Part shown: piece after piece, positions 55,373 through 64,000 of the stretch
Layout of the letters: the number at the start of each line of letters is the position of its first letter
Position numbering within the stretch: position 1 is the first letter of the stretch
Program-made: the position numbers and the translations under genes
The notes under the pieces: generated by a model
Told to the model about the DNA's origin: nothing
What the model saw: only the letters and a program-made list of their open reading frames with translations
Databases searched by the model: none
Source of the DNA: Psychromonas sp. L1A2
GTDB taxonomy: Bacteria; Pseudomonadota; Gammaproteobacteria; Enterobacterales; Psychromonadaceae
DNA length: 64,000 nucleotides
Assembly (NCBI RefSeq): GCF_009828855.1
Contig: NZ_WUAG01000001.1
Coordinates: forward strand, 1,922,001 to 1,986,000
Direction: 5' to 3'

Positions 55373-56188
55373 TTAAACAAAAGAAGCAACTTCAAGTGGT
55401 GTTAAATAACGCCACTTTCCTAATTCCACATCTAGTATCACTTCGCCTATTTGCTCTCGATGCAATTTAACAACTCGATTGCCGACAGCCGCAAACATAC
55501 GCTTAACTTGATGAAATTTACCTTCAGTAATGGTTAATAACACTTCTTTTTCTGCTAATTGAACAAGTGTCGCAGGTAAAGTTAACTTAGCTTCTCCTTG
55601 TAACTGAATACCTTGATTAAATTGATCAATAAGATGCGGGTGTAAAGGTTTTGATAAACCCACACGATATACTTTCTTACAATCGTTCGTCGGTAAAGTG
55701 ATGTTAAATGTCCAACGGCCGTCGTCAGTAATTAAAATGAGCCCAGTCGTATCGGCATCTAAGCGCCCTGCTATATGCAACTCTGTTGTTTCGAGTATTT
55801 TTGGTGTATCGGGCCTATCTATGTCGTGTGTATCTATGTCGGTTGTATTTATATCGGGTGTGTCTATGTTGGGTGCGTCTATGCCAGATTCATTCACATC
55901 ACAGCTGCCCACTTCATTATCTAAATCAGTTAAACGATTTAAAACAGAAGGATAAACTTCATCAACATTAGAACAAATGGTATTAGCAGGTTTATTCATT
56001 AACAAATAACGAAATGGACGACAAACTAACAATTGACCGTCGAGTGTTACGTGATTATTTTCATGTACTTGAAAAGCTGCATCGCTAACAATCGCCTTAT
56101 TAACCGCCACTTGATTGTTAAGAAGCCTTTCAACTACTTGCTCTTTAGTTAAGGCCGTACTCTTACAAATGAATTTATCTAGACGCAT
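55373..56188 (-). CDS. rsuA: RsuA, 16S rRNA pseudouridine-516 synthase, with repeat insert
   Basis: RsuA converts U516 of 16S rRNA to pseudouridine. From ATG at 56188 the protein has 271 residues against 231 in E. coli. The N-terminal S4 domain ('MRLDKFICKSTALTKEQV') and catalytic core ('HIAGRLDADTTGLILITDDG', catalytic Asp in 'GRLDADT'; 'FHQVKRMFAAVGN') are intact. The extra length is an Asp/Ile/Thr-rich insert (about 88-125) between S4/linker and the core, with five tandem pentapeptides of the form I-D-x-x-D/N. A TTG 33 bases upstream is a less likely start. Confidence 0.93.
   Translation of the reverse strand: MRLDKFICKSTALTKEQVVERLLNNQVAVNKAIVSDAAFQVHENNHVTLDGQLLVCRPFRYLLMNKPANTICSNVDEVYPSVLNRLTDLDNEVGSCDVNESGIDAPNIDTPDINTTDIDTHDIDRPDTPKILETTELHIAGRLDADTTGLILITDDGRWTFNITLPTNDCKKVYRVGLSKPLHPHLIDQFNQGIQLQGEAKLTLPATLVQLAEKEVLLTITEGKFHQVKRMFAAVGNRVVKLHREQIGEVILDVELGKWRYLTPLEVASFV
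55795..55890. repeat. In-frame 15-bp minisatellite inside rsuA
   Basis: Imperfect 15-base units of the type TCTATGTCGGGTGTA encode I-D-A-P-N, I-D-T-P-D, I-N-T-T-D, I-D-T-H-D and I-D-R-P-D. Copy changes would keep the reading frame. Confidence 0.85.
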
Positions 56189-56520
56189 AATATAAAACGT
56201 ACCTTGTAAACGGTGATGCAATTAACAATCGATATTGCTCTGCTAGTTATTTTTATCGTTGTTATCGCTGATAGTAAAATGGTGATTGTAGTGAATGCTA
56301 ATGCTGCTGTTAGTCATGTTGCCGCTAATAATATTGTTAGCATAGTCGTGGTGTGAATTACGATGTGTAACGGCACTCTAACCAATAACGTGACAAACCA
56401 TTCCATTAACGACTTTAACTGCTGCCATTTTAGCTAATCATTTCAGCTAATCATTCCAACGAACTACTTCAGTGAAGAATGCTAACTAACCATTTGAATC
56501 AGCAATATAAGTTGAACTGC
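56189..56520. other. Non-coding stretch between rsuA and phzF-like gene
   Basis: About 330 bases. AGCTAATCATT is repeated at about 56433 and 56448. No supported gene or terminator. Confidence 0.4.
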
Positions 56521-57372
56521 TTATACAAATATCTTACCTTGAAGATATAAAACCGCAGAACCAGACACTAACACTCGATCGTCTTTCATTTCACAATAAA
56601 GCATGCCACCTCGCTTTGAAGCTTGGTAAGCGCTCATCGAATTTTTATTTAGTTGCTTTGACCAGTACGGTGCTAACCCGGCATGAATAGAACCTGTTAC
56701 TGGGTCTTCATCTCCACCACTGGCAGGCCAAAAGTATCGAGATATAAAGTCAGCCTTTATATCCTTACCCTTACCTTTACTCTTATTGGCAACATTAACA
56801 CTCAACTCAGAATTATTTATAACACTAGATGTCACCACTAAGTCATATGGCGCTAGCGACTTAAGACATTCTGCTTTATATTCAACGTTTAATACGTCGT
56901 TTGCAGAGGCTAGAACAGCAAAATAAGCTTGTCTATTCTTCATTACTACTAACGGTTTTATAGATAAACCATCGAGTACCGCTGGTGGAATATCTTTCAC
57001 GATCTCAGGCAATTGATTAGGAAAACTCATTTGAATACGTCCATTATCTAACTGCTGAACCGATAAAGTCCCTACTTCCAGCGTCACAAAATCAATTTCA
57101 CCTTGAACATCAAACTGATTAAACAAGATAAATGAAGACGCTAACGTAGCATGTCCGCAAAAATCAATTTCAGTTAACGGAGAAAACCAACGTATTTCGT
57201 AACGATTAGGCGTAATCTTTTTAATAAAAGCGGTTTCAGATAAGTTATTTTCAATGGCAATATTTTGCATTAACTCATCAGCGATCCATTCAGTCAACGG
57301 CACAACAGCAGCAGAATTGCCTTTAAATTGCTGCTCGGTGAACGCATCTACCACATATATTGCGAGTTCCAT
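56521..57372 (-). CDS. PhzF-family isomerase
   Basis: A 283-residue member of the PhzF/diaminopimelate-epimerase fold. It starts 'IYVVDAFTEQQFKGNSAAVVPL' (shortened), has the catalytic Glu in 'NNLSETAFI' (about 44-48), 'RWFSPLTEIDFCGHATLASSF' (shortened) and 'GSIHAGLAPYWSKQL'. PhzF in phenazine synthesis isomerises DHHA, but most family members are of unknown substrate. No phenazine genes are near. An Asn/Lys insert (about 190-205) is unusual. Confidence 0.88.
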   Translation of the reverse strand: MELAIYVVDAFTEQQFKGNSAAVVPLTEWIADELMQNIAIENNLSETAFIKKITPNRYEIRWFSPLTEIDFCGHATLASSFILFNQFDVQGEIDFVTLEVGTLSVQQLDNGRIQMSFPNQLPEIVKDIPPAVLDGLSIKPLVVMKNRQAYFAVLASANDVLNVEYKAECLKSLAPYDLVVTSSVINNSELSVNVANKSKGKGKDIKADFISRYFWPASGGDEDPVTGSIHAGLAPYWSKQLNKNSMSAYQASKRGGMLYCEMKDDRVLVSGSAVLYLQGKIFV

Positions 57373-57913
57373 TATTTTTGCTCCGTTAACTTTACCAATA
57401 TTGAATGGTTAGTATCAGGGGTGAGTGACAAAGATACAAGATAGAGTTGGGGTAATCTTATGTTAATATTTTCTAATGTCGTTTAATGTCATTGGCATAA
57501 AACCAAATTAACCTGATCATGAATAGTAAGCGCTCCTTTTTTATTTAAGCCTAAATTGTTGGGATATTTAATTCTTTTCAATTGAAGCGCTTATTTTACA
57601 AAGTCTCAGAACTTACAAATTAGCAATGCTTAAAAATTAACACAGCTTACAAATTAGCACTGCTTACAAATTAGCACTGCTTAAAAACTCATACTTAAAA
57701 ATTCACATTTAAAAACGATAGCTGTATATACATACAGTTAACGTTGAATATTACAAAGAAATTACCATGAATACGTTTAAAACAAGGAGGGATGGTTATT
57801 AATCGAGCAACACAAGCATATATGTCTGGTTTTTGGCTCAGTCTGCGAATAACAATATACTGGCTTTTTATACAGTTAAATTTTAAATGTGACATTATCA
57901 CCACAAATAAGCA
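57373..57913. repeat. Non-coding stretch with 17-bp tandem repeats
   Basis: Four units of 17 bases (CTTACAAATTAGCACTG type) run from 57612 to 57679, followed by two related 14-base units to 57707. The rest is AT-rich. A 69-codon minus-strand frame (57695-57904) overlaps the repeats, has no ribosome site and is not called. Confidence 0.75.
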
Positions 57914-57939
57914 TAAAAAAAGCAGGCAATAGCCTGCTC
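57914..57939 (-). terminator. Terminator of gcvT
   Basis: Minus strand AGCAGGC, 4-base loop, GCCTGCT, then seven T, about 40 bases past the gcvT stop. Confidence 0.92.
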
Positions 57940-57979
57940 CATAAAATATTAACTTTCATTAAGGTTTTTAATAAAAGGT

Positions 57980-59098
57980 TTAGCCTCGGTAGTAACTTTG
58001 CGCAACAAAAGGCATTTTTTCTACTGTCATGGCTAGTTTTTTGCCACGTACTTCAGCAAAAATTTCAGTACCGATAGCAGTGAATGCCGTATAGATATAA
58101 CCCATTGCAACCGGCATACCTTTTGACGGACCAAATGTACCGCTTGTAACCACGCCAATTTGATTGTCGTTGGCATCAAATAATACTGCACCTTCACGAA
58201 CAGGCGCTTTAGTTTTACCAATTAAACCAACACGCTTGCGTGATACATTTTTAGTCGCTATTTGTTCAAGTATTAACTCACTACCGATAAAGCCACCAGC
58301 ACGAATACCATCGGCACGACGTGCTTTGCTGATACCCCATAATAAGCTCGCTTCAACAGGTGTTGTAGTTTCATCAAGGTCATGACCGTATAAACATAAA
58401 CCACACTCTAAACGTAAAGAATCACGTGCACCTAAGCCAATCCATTCAACTTCATCGTTAGCTAATAGCTCACGAGCTAATTGCTCAGCTTGTGCAGCAG
58501 GCACTGATATTTCAAAACCATCTTCACCGGTATAACCAGAACGACTGACGTAACATTCAACACCAACAAGCTCTACTTTCTCGGCATCCATGAACACCAT
58601 ATTGCTAACACTCGGGTTCAGCTTCGCTAACATATCGACCGCTTTAGGACCTTGAAGTGCTAACAAAGCACGATCTTCAATAATTTCTATTTCAACATCG
58701 GCAGGTAAGTTAGTTTTTAAGTGTGCGATATCTTGAGTTTTGCAAGCCGCATTAACCACCACAAATAAATGGTCGCCAAAATTAGTCACCATTAGATCGT
58801 CACTAATGCCACCTTGTTCGTTAGTAAAAAAGGCATAACGTTGTTTACCTGCAGGTAAATCAATAATATCAACAGGCACTAATTTTTCTAATGCTTTGGC
58901 TGCACCTTCGCCTTTTAAACGAAGTTGCCCCATGTGCGACACATCAAATAACCCTGCCGATTGGCGACAATGTAAATGTTCTTTTTTTACACCTAATGCA
59001 TATTGAACTGGCATATCATAACCAGCGAAAGGCACCATTTTCGCGCCCATTTCAATGTGTAAAGCATGAAGAGGTGTAACTAATAATTGTTCTGACAT
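57980..59098 (-). CDS. gcvT: GcvT, aminomethyltransferase (T protein)
   Basis: GcvT takes the aminomethyl group from lipoyl-GcvH to tetrahydrofolate, releasing ammonia. The 372-residue protein has 'TPLHALHIEMGAKMVPFAGY', 'GLFDVSHMGQLRLKG', 'LALQGPKA', 'SRSGYTGEDGFEISVP' and 'CGLCLYGHDLDETTTPVEASL' (shortened), all typical folate and lipoyl-site motifs. ATG at 59098 (GGAG 12 bases ahead) is preferred; an open frame runs five codons upstream. It is on the opposite strand from gcvH and gcvP, with the regulator gene between, an order also known in Vibrio. Confidence 0.97.
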   Translation of the reverse strand: MSEQLLVTPLHALHIEMGAKMVPFAGYDMPVQYALGVKKEHLHCRQSAGLFDVSHMGQLRLKGEGAAKALEKLVPVDIIDLPAGKQRYAFFTNEQGGISDDLMVTNFGDHLFVVVNAACKTQDIAHLKTNLPADVEIEIIEDRALLALQGPKAVDMLAKLNPSVSNMVFMDAEKVELVGVECYVSRSGYTGEDGFEISVPAAQAEQLARELLANDEVEWIGLGARDSLRLECGLCLYGHDLDETTTPVEASLLWGISKARRADGIRAGGFIGSELILEQIATKNVSRKRVGLIGKTKAPVREGAVLFDANDNQIGVVTSGTFGPSKGMPVAMGYIYTAFTAIGTEIFAEVRGKKLAMTVEKMPFVAQSYYRG

Positions 59099-59226
59099 CA
59101 GGTTGTACTCCAAAGGCTGTAAGGTTTAAACGTCATCTAACGTTTAGTCATTAATAAGGTTTATATTGTTTTTCATAAAGTGTTAATGGTTAAAATATTT
59201 ACTGTTAAAAGTGAAACGTGAAGCAA

Positions 59227-59853
59227 CTAAGAAGCCGTTACCCATATAATTGAGGCATCTTCCTCACTCACTGAAACAAGCATGTGTCCCATATTGGCAT
59301 CGTAATAAACAGAATCACCTTCCTTTAAATTCACTGGTTCATAATATTCAGAGAAAAAAGTAAGCTCGCCACTGAGCACTAATAAAAACTCTTCACCATC
59401 ATGACGTATCCAATCCGCATAAGCATCAAAATCACGAGCTCGAATTAATGATTTAAACGGCATCATCTTTTTATTAGTGAGCTGAGTAGCCAATAATTCA
59501 TGTTCATAAGTTGATGTAGGGTGAGCTTTGCCCTCCTCTTTACGCGTAATGTCACGACGACCAGTTGTATTCACTTGCTTAGGTGCAGCAAATAATTGTG
59601 GAATATTAATCTGCAATCCATTGGTCAGTTTTTGCATTGCTTGAAACGTAGGAGATATTTGCTCGTTTTCTATTTTAGACAAAGTAGATCGCGCTAAGCC
59701 TGTCTTCTGGCTGGCTTCTTCTAGAGTTAACCCTAACGAAGTGCGTATCTCTTTTAAACGCTCACCTAGCTTAATAGGCGCAATCTTTTGTGTTTGCTGA
59801 TCGGTAGAAATGGTCATTGATGGATAAATATCTTGGTGTTGCTGATCAGTCAT
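59227..59853 (-). CDS. XRE-type regulator with C-terminal cupin domain
   Basis: A 208-residue transcription factor. The N-terminal helix-turn-helix (about 20-75) reads 'LGERLKEIRTSLGLTLEEAS' then 'TGLARSTLSKIENEQISPTF'. The C-terminal cupin (about 130-205) has 'DGEEFLLVLSGELTFF' and 'LKEGDSVYYDANMGH'. Such proteins sense small molecules through the cupin. Its place between gcvT and gcvH in a divergent region suggests control of glycine catabolism; a glycine or related ligand is an inference. AGGAGAG precedes ATG at 59853. Confidence 0.9.
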   Translation of the reverse strand: MTDQQHQDIYPSMTISTDQQTQKIAPIKLGERLKEIRTSLGLTLEEASQKTGLARSTLSKIENEQISPTFQAMQKLTNGLQINIPQLFAAPKQVNTTGRRDITRKEEGKAHPTSTYEHELLATQLTNKKMMPFKSLIRARDFDAYADWIRHDGEEFLLVLSGELTFFSEYYEPVNLKEGDSVYYDANMGHMLVSVSEEDASIIWVTAS

Positions 59854-59940
59854 TACTGCTCTCCTGTTAATGTTCTCTATATTAACCTGCAAAAATAAAA
59901 GCGCACCTTAAAATTACGATCTAGATCACATTCGAGAAAT

Positions 59941-59962
59941 AAAGTTTCCTTTTGGAAACTTT
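59941..59962. promoter_or_regulatory. Candidate operator 1 for the XRE/cupin regulator
   Basis: Perfect inverted repeat AAAGTTTCC-TTTT-GGAAACTTT in the divergent region between the regulator and gcvH. Nine-base arms and a four-base centre fit an XRE dimer site. Confidence 0.55.
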
Positions 59963-60115
59963 TGCTTAATTTAACCAAAATTAGACCATATAATGCTCGC
60001 CAATTGTTATTGCTTTGTTATATATTGTAGATAAACATGCATTAAGCCTATTATTTAAGCTTGTTATTGACATGTTAAACATTAAGTTTTCAATTTAATT
60101 ATGCAAGAAAACTAA

Positions 60116-60129
60116 TTCCACTATTGGAA
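60116..60129. promoter_or_regulatory. Candidate operator 2 for the XRE/cupin regulator
   Basis: TTCCA-CTAT-TGGAA, sharing the TTCC...GGAA core with the dyad at 59941 but with arms set two bases further apart. It lies about 115 bases before gcvH, downstream of a TTGACA (60067). Confidence 0.4.
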
Positions 60130-60241
60130 ACAAGTTTATTTAACGATATCTTAATGACTGATTAAAATTTATTAAGTGAGTGTTATGCTTCATTGCACAA
60201 CATTTATTCTTAAACACCATTTACTAGCTAAGGATTTAACT

Positions 60242-60619
60242 ATGGAAAGTGCATTAAAGTTCACAGAATCACATGAGTGGGTACTAGACAACGGTGACGG
60301 TACCATCACTATGGGCATTTCGAACCAAGCTCAAAAATTACTAGGTGATGTAGTATTTGTAGACTTACCAGACGTAGGTGATGAAGCAGAAGCAGGTGAA
60401 GCATTCTCGTTAGTAGAATCAGTTAAAGCAGCATCAGATCTTTATGCACCAGTAACAGGTGAAATCATTGAGATTAATGAAGAACTTGAAGGTAGCCCAG
60501 AGCTAATCAACGAATCACCTTATTCTGCAGGTTGGATTGTTAAAATCAAACTAGCAGACGCTGGCGAGTTAGATAACTTGCTATCAAGCGAAGACTACCA
60601 TGCAGCGAACGAGGAATAA
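60242..60619 (+). CDS. gcvH: GcvH, lipoyl carrier (H protein)
   Basis: GcvH carries the aminomethyl group on a lipoyl-lysine between GcvP, GcvT and Lpd. From ATG at 60242 (AAGGATTTAACT ahead) it has 125 residues: 'ALKFTESHEWV' start, 'GDVVFVDLPDVG' and the lipoylation site 'SLVESVKAASDLYAPV' with Lys62. The strongly acidic composition is normal for the family. The frame is open 22 codons upstream but these do not match H proteins. A terminator lies between gcvH and gcvP. Confidence 0.97.
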   Translation: MESALKFTESHEWVLDNGDGTITMGISNQAQKLLGDVVFVDLPDVGDEAEAGEAFSLVESVKAASDLYAPVTGEIIEINEELEGSPELINESPYSAGWIVKIKLADAGELDNLLSSEDYHAANEE

Positions 60620-60676
60620 GCATTTTGCTTTTCTCAACACATTGCATCAACAGTAAAAAGAACCATTAACTTTATT

Positions 60677-60708
60677 AAGGCGACTTCATTTGAATTCGCC
60701 TTTTTTTT
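60677..60708 (+). terminator. Terminator between gcvH and gcvP
   Basis: AAGGCGA-x-TT and AA-x-TCGCCTT with a short loop and then eight T. It can limit gcvP to part of the gcvH transcripts, giving more carrier protein than the large P protein, or gcvP has its own promoter in the 100 bases that follow. Confidence 0.9.
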
Positions 60709-60806
60709 ATAAAGCATTTAATTACTACTTGCTTCGTGCATGCTTAGTAATGGCTTATAAAAAGAAGAAAACAACCTTTCTATAACTGCAACTGTTTAGG
60801 ATTAAT

Positions 60807-63719
60807 ATGACTGCCAAATCATTACTCGATTTATTAAGTGACCAACAAGAATTTGCAACTCGCCACAATGGCCCCGACTCAGCTCAACAGCAAGTAATGT
60901 TAGAGACGATTGGTGCAACTAGTTTAGAACAACTGATAGACCAAACCGTACCCGCGGCAATCCGTCTACCAGAGAAAATGAACCTAGAAGAGCCACAAAG
61001 TGAATCGGCTATGTTGGCATCATTAAAAACCATTGCACAAAAAAATGTCGTTAATCGTAGTTTTATAGGTCAAGGTTATTACAACACCCTAACGCCTAAC
61101 GTTATTTTACGTAATGTTTTAGAAAATCCAGGCTGGTACACGGCTTACACGCCTTACCAACCAGAAATTTCACAAGGTCGTTTAGAGTCATTATTAAACT
61201 ACCAACAAGCAGTGATGGATTTAACGGCAATGGACTTAGCAAATGCTTCTTTATTAGATGAAGCAACAGCAGCTGCAGAATCAATGACCTTATGTAAGCG
61301 CGCAAGTAAAAGCAAAAGTAATGCTTTCTTCGTCAGTAATGAACTACACCCACAAACTGTAGACGTTATCCGCACACGTGCTGAATACATTGGTTATGAA
61401 ATAATTACTGGTTCAAGTGAAGAGCTAGATAACCACGACGTATTCGGTGCCATTCTACAATACCCAAGCACAACCGGTAATGTCACAGACCTAACAGACG
61501 TGATTGCTCAAGCACATGCTAAAAAGACATTAGTGACCGTAGCATCAGACCTATTAGCCTTAACTGTATTAAAAGCGCCAGGTGAAATGGGTGCAGATGT
61601 TGTCATTGGTAGCGCACAACGTTTTGGTGTACCAATGGGCTTTGGTGGTCCGCATGCCGGCTTTATGGCAACACGTGATAAATTTAAACGTACTATGCCA
61701 GGTCGTGTTATTGGCGTGTCAAAAGACAGTAAAGGCAAGCAAGCGTTACGTATGGCAATGCAAACGCGTGAGCAACATATTCGCCGCGAAAAAGCCACTT
61801 CAAACATCTGTACTGCTCAAGCATTACTCGCCAATATGGCGGCATTCTACGCGTTATACCACGGACCTGAAGGTCTATTGAAAATTGGTCGTCGTGTACA
61901 TCATTACACGGCTATTTTAGCGGCGGGTTTGCAAAGTGAAGGTATTGAATTAGAAAATACAGCTTTCTTTGATACCATCACCATTAATACCAATGAACAG
62001 AGTAAAGCAATTTACCACCGTGCATTAGCAGAAGGTATGAACCTACGTAAGTTCCCATCATTAGATGCAACAACAGACAATGCACCCGTGCAATTAGGCA
62101 TCAGCTTAGATGAAACAACCACTGCAAAAGATGTTGAAGATCTATTACTAGCGATCACAGGCAAAGCACTTCAAGTTAGTGAATTCAGTGACACCATTGC
62201 AAAAGATGAATTTGCAGCGATTCCAGAAGCATGTCGTCGTACGAGTCAATACCTAACACATCCAGTATTTTCAGCGCATCACAGTGAAACACAAATGATG
62301 CGTTACATGAAAAAACTAGAAAACAAAGATTACTCATTAACACACGGTATGATCCCATTAGGCAGCTGTACCATGAAGTTAAACGCAGCCGCTGAAATGT
62401 TACCTGTGACATGGCCTGAATTTGGTCAAATGCACCCGTTTGCACCAACAGAGCAAAGCTTTGGTTATCAAGAACTCGCTGAAAAACTATCAACCATGTT
62501 ATGTGAAATAACCGGTTACGACGGTATGTCTTTACAGCCTAACTCAGGTGCACAAGGTGAATACGCAGGGTTAATCGCGATTCAACGCTACCATCAACAC
62601 AATGGCGATGCGCACCGTAATGTGTGTTTAATTCCAAGCTCAGCACACGGTACTAACCCAGCCTCTGCTGCCATGGTTTCAATGAAAGTAGTTGTTGTCG
62701 GTTGTGATGCCGAAGGTAATATCGACCACGCTGATCTTAAAGCTAAAATCGAAAAACACCGTGAAAACCTATCTTGTATCATGATCACCTACCCGTCTAC
62801 ACACGGCGTATACGAAGAATCAATTCAAGAAGTGTGTGAATGGGTACATGAAGCTGGTGGCCAAGTTTACCTAGACGGTGCAAACATGAATGCACAAGTA
62901 GGGTTAACCACACCGGGCTTTATCGGCTCTGATGTATCACATCTTAACTTGCACAAAACATTCTGTATTCCACATGGCGGCGGCGGCCCAGGTATGGGAC
63001 CTATCGGTGTTAAAGCACATTTAATTCCGTTCCTACCAGGACACATCGAAGTCACTGAATCTGCAGACAACAAACATTACGCAGTATCAGCAGCCGAGTT
63101 AGGTTCAGCGTCAATTCTTCCTATTTCATACGCGTACATTGCAATGATGGGTGAGCAAGGGTTAACTGAAGCGACTAAACTGGCTATCTTAAACGCCAAC
63201 TACGTAATGGAACGTTTACGTCCACACTATCCTATTTTATTCCGTGGTAAAGGTGGTCGAGTAGCGCATGAATGTATTATCGATATCCGCCCTATTGAAG
63301 CTGCTTCTGGCATTTCAGGTGAGGATATTGCTAAACGTTTAATGGATTACGGTTTCCATGCACCAACCATGTCATTCCCAGTGGCGGGCACTCTCATGAT
63401 TGAACCAACTGAATCTGAGAACCTCACTGAGTTAGATAGATTCTGTGATGCAATGATTGCTATTCGCCATGAAGCAAGCAAAGTTGAATCAGGTGAATGG
63501 ACACTAGAAGATAACCCATTAGTAAACGCACCACATACTCAAGTCGACCTAATGGACGCTGAATGGACACACGCTTACTCTCGCGAACTAGCTTGTTTCC
63601 CGACTGAATTCAGCAAAGGCGCTAAATACTGGCCGACTGTAAACCGTGTAGATAATGTTTTTGGGGATCGCAACTTGATTTGTTCATGCCCAAGTATTGA
63701 AAGCTATATGGAAGATTAG
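60807..63719 (+). CDS. gcvP: GcvP, glycine dehydrogenase (decarboxylating), P protein
   Basis: GcvP decarboxylates glycine with PLP and loads the aminomethyl group on GcvH. The 970-residue protein is the fused homodimeric form. The N-terminal half has '[18 protein letters not shown]' and '[16 protein letters not shown]'; the C-terminal half has the active site '[20 protein letters not shown]' with PLP-lysine Lys717, '[12 protein letters not shown]' and '[10 protein letters not shown]'. The C-terminus '[12 protein letters not shown]' is the usual one. Lpd (L protein) is not in the window. Confidence 0.98.
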   Translation: MTAKSLLDLLSDQQEFATRHNGPDSAQQQVMLETIGATSLEQLIDQTVPAAIRLPEKMNLEEPQSESAMLASLKTIAQKNVVNRSFIGQGYYNTLTPNVILRNVLENPGWYTAYTPYQPEISQGRLESLLNYQQAVMDLTAMDLANASLLDEATAAAESMTLCKRASKSKSNAFFVSNELHPQTVDVIRTRAEYIGYEIITGSSEELDNHDVFGAILQYPSTTGNVTDLTDVIAQAHAKKTLVTVASDLLALTVLKAPGEMGADVVIGSAQRFGVPMGFGGPHAGFMATRDKFKRTMPGRVIGVSKDSKGKQALRMAMQTREQHIRREKATSNICTAQALLANMAAFYALYHGPEGLLKIGRRVHHYTAILAAGLQSEGIELENTAFFDTITINTNEQSKAIYHRALAEGMNLRKFPSLDATTDNAPVQLGISLDETTTAKDVEDLLLAITGKALQVSEFSDTIAKDEFAAIPEACRRTSQYLTHPVFSAHHSETQMMRYMKKLENKDYSLTHGMIPLGSCTMKLNAAAEMLPVTWPEFGQMHPFAPTEQSFGYQELAEKLSTMLCEITGYDGMSLQPNSGAQGEYAGLIAIQRYHQHNGDAHRNVCLIPSSAHGTNPASAAMVSMKVVVVGCDAEGNIDHADLKAKIEKHRENLSCIMITYPSTHGVYEESIQEVCEWVHEAGGQVYLDGANMNAQVGLTTPGFIGSDVSHLNLHKTFCIPHGGGGPGMGPIGVKAHLIPFLPGHIEVTESADNKHYAVSAAELGSASILPISYAYIAMMGEQGLTEATKLAILNANYVMERLRPHYPILFRGKGGRVAHECIIDIRPIEAASGISGEDIAKRLMDYGFHAPTMSFPVAGTLMIEPTESENLTELDRFCDAMIAIRHEASKVESGEWTLEDNPLVNAPHTQVDLMDAEWTHAYSRELACFPTEFSKGAKYWPTVNRVDNVFGDRNLICSCPSIESYMED

Positions 63720-64000
63720 AAATCTATTAGTTAACGGTTTTTAATATTAAACATCGTTAACTTAATACTTTCAATCACCAATATGCATATAAGAGAGCTA
63801 CATGTTAATCATTGAATATGATGTAGCTCTCTAATGACTTACTAGCCGTTATTTTTAATCGACCTTTCTAAACATTATTATCTAGACACTATTCTCAAAC
63901 ATAATTTACTAAACATTATTCTCTAAACATAGCTCCATAAATAGAACTTTCTAAATAACAGTTAAATATAGTTCATTGATTTCCATATCAATTATTTCAA
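63720..64000. other. Non-coding tail with two inverted repeats and degenerate tandem words
   Basis: GTTAACG and CGTTAAC (about 63731-63762) flank a 19-base loop. AGAGAGCTACAT and ATGTAGCTCTCT (63792-63803 and 63821-63832) are perfect 12-base arms with a 17-base loop. From 63865 the word TCTAAACATTATT recurs in altered form four or five times. No gene is visible. Confidence 0.6.

Noticed and set aside
57695-57904. 69-codon minus-strand frame upstream of the phzF-like gene
   Set aside because: Overlaps the 17-bp repeat array and lacks a ribosome site; composition is that of AT-rich non-coding DNA.
59854-60241. Glycine riboswitch upstream of gcvH
   Set aside because: None of the conserved aptamer cores or the usual tandem arrangement could be found; the region holds dyads suited to a protein operator instead.

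Overview
The window looks like chromosomal DNA of a marine, probably cold-adapted gammaproteobacterium close to Psychromonas, Moritella or Vibrio. This rests on AT-rich coding sequence, enteric-type gene order (pyrD-zapC, yoaA-tsaB, a hisL-led his operon), a two-arm gcv locus with an XRE/cupin regulator between the arms, a DctBD/TRAP locus, a ChrR/sigma-E light-stress cluster and PEP-CTERM surface proteins. The genus is an inference; no rRNA or tRNA gene was found to fix it.

Layout. 1-9 kb holds housekeeping genes: a partial lipoprotein binding protein, htpX, ppiC, zapC, pyrD, an exported lysozyme-like orphan, tsaB and yoaA. 9-10.5 kb holds small proteins, including a YgbA-like Cys-rich protein and a 56-residue DUF2986 protein. 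10.8-16.9 kb is the his operon with leader peptide and attenuator (hisL-G-D-C-B-H-A). It stops after hisA; hisF and hisIE lie at 29.4-30.8 kb. Between them are 14 genes, all on the minus strand: msrA, cfa, DUF1365, an FAD oxidoreductase, an SDR, an NTF2-like protein, photolyase, DUF523/DUF1722, chrR, an ECF sigma factor, a LON-domain protein, DUF3833, a chalcone isomerase-like protein and DUF2878. These form a photo-oxidative stress regulon. Two promoters in it share the 13 defined bases of GATCTAA-N14-CGTATT.

31-39 kb holds a PEP-CTERM protein, a nitrobindin-like protein, an integral membrane protein, a cystine-type ABC transporter, a GST and a DUF711 protein. 39-46 kb is the C4-dicarboxylate unit: DctB/DctD facing a dctPQM TRAP operon that has a recognisable sigma-54 promoter. 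A second PEP-CTERM protein and a YegD-type Hsp70 follow.

48.7-53.5 kb is the most interesting unit. NtrC-like sites and a sigma-54 promoter precede an ANTAR-domain antiterminator gene. Between that gene and nrtABC (nitrate-type ABC uptake) lies a leader with three stem-loops, each with a six-base loop carrying A1 and G4 as expected of ANTAR RNA targets. The last one overlaps a strong intrinsic terminator. The protein's receiver domain has lost its phospho-acceptor Asp and no NasS partner is present.

53.6-57.4 kb has a hemolysin III-family protein, an M14 metallopeptidase, RsuA with an in-frame minisatellite, and a PhzF protein. 58-63.7 kb is the glycine cleavage system: gcvT and an XRE/cupin regulator on the minus strand, divergent from gcvH and gcvP. 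Two inverted repeats in the divergent region are candidate operators. No CRISPR array, complete insertion sequence, prophage or RNA gene was recognised.
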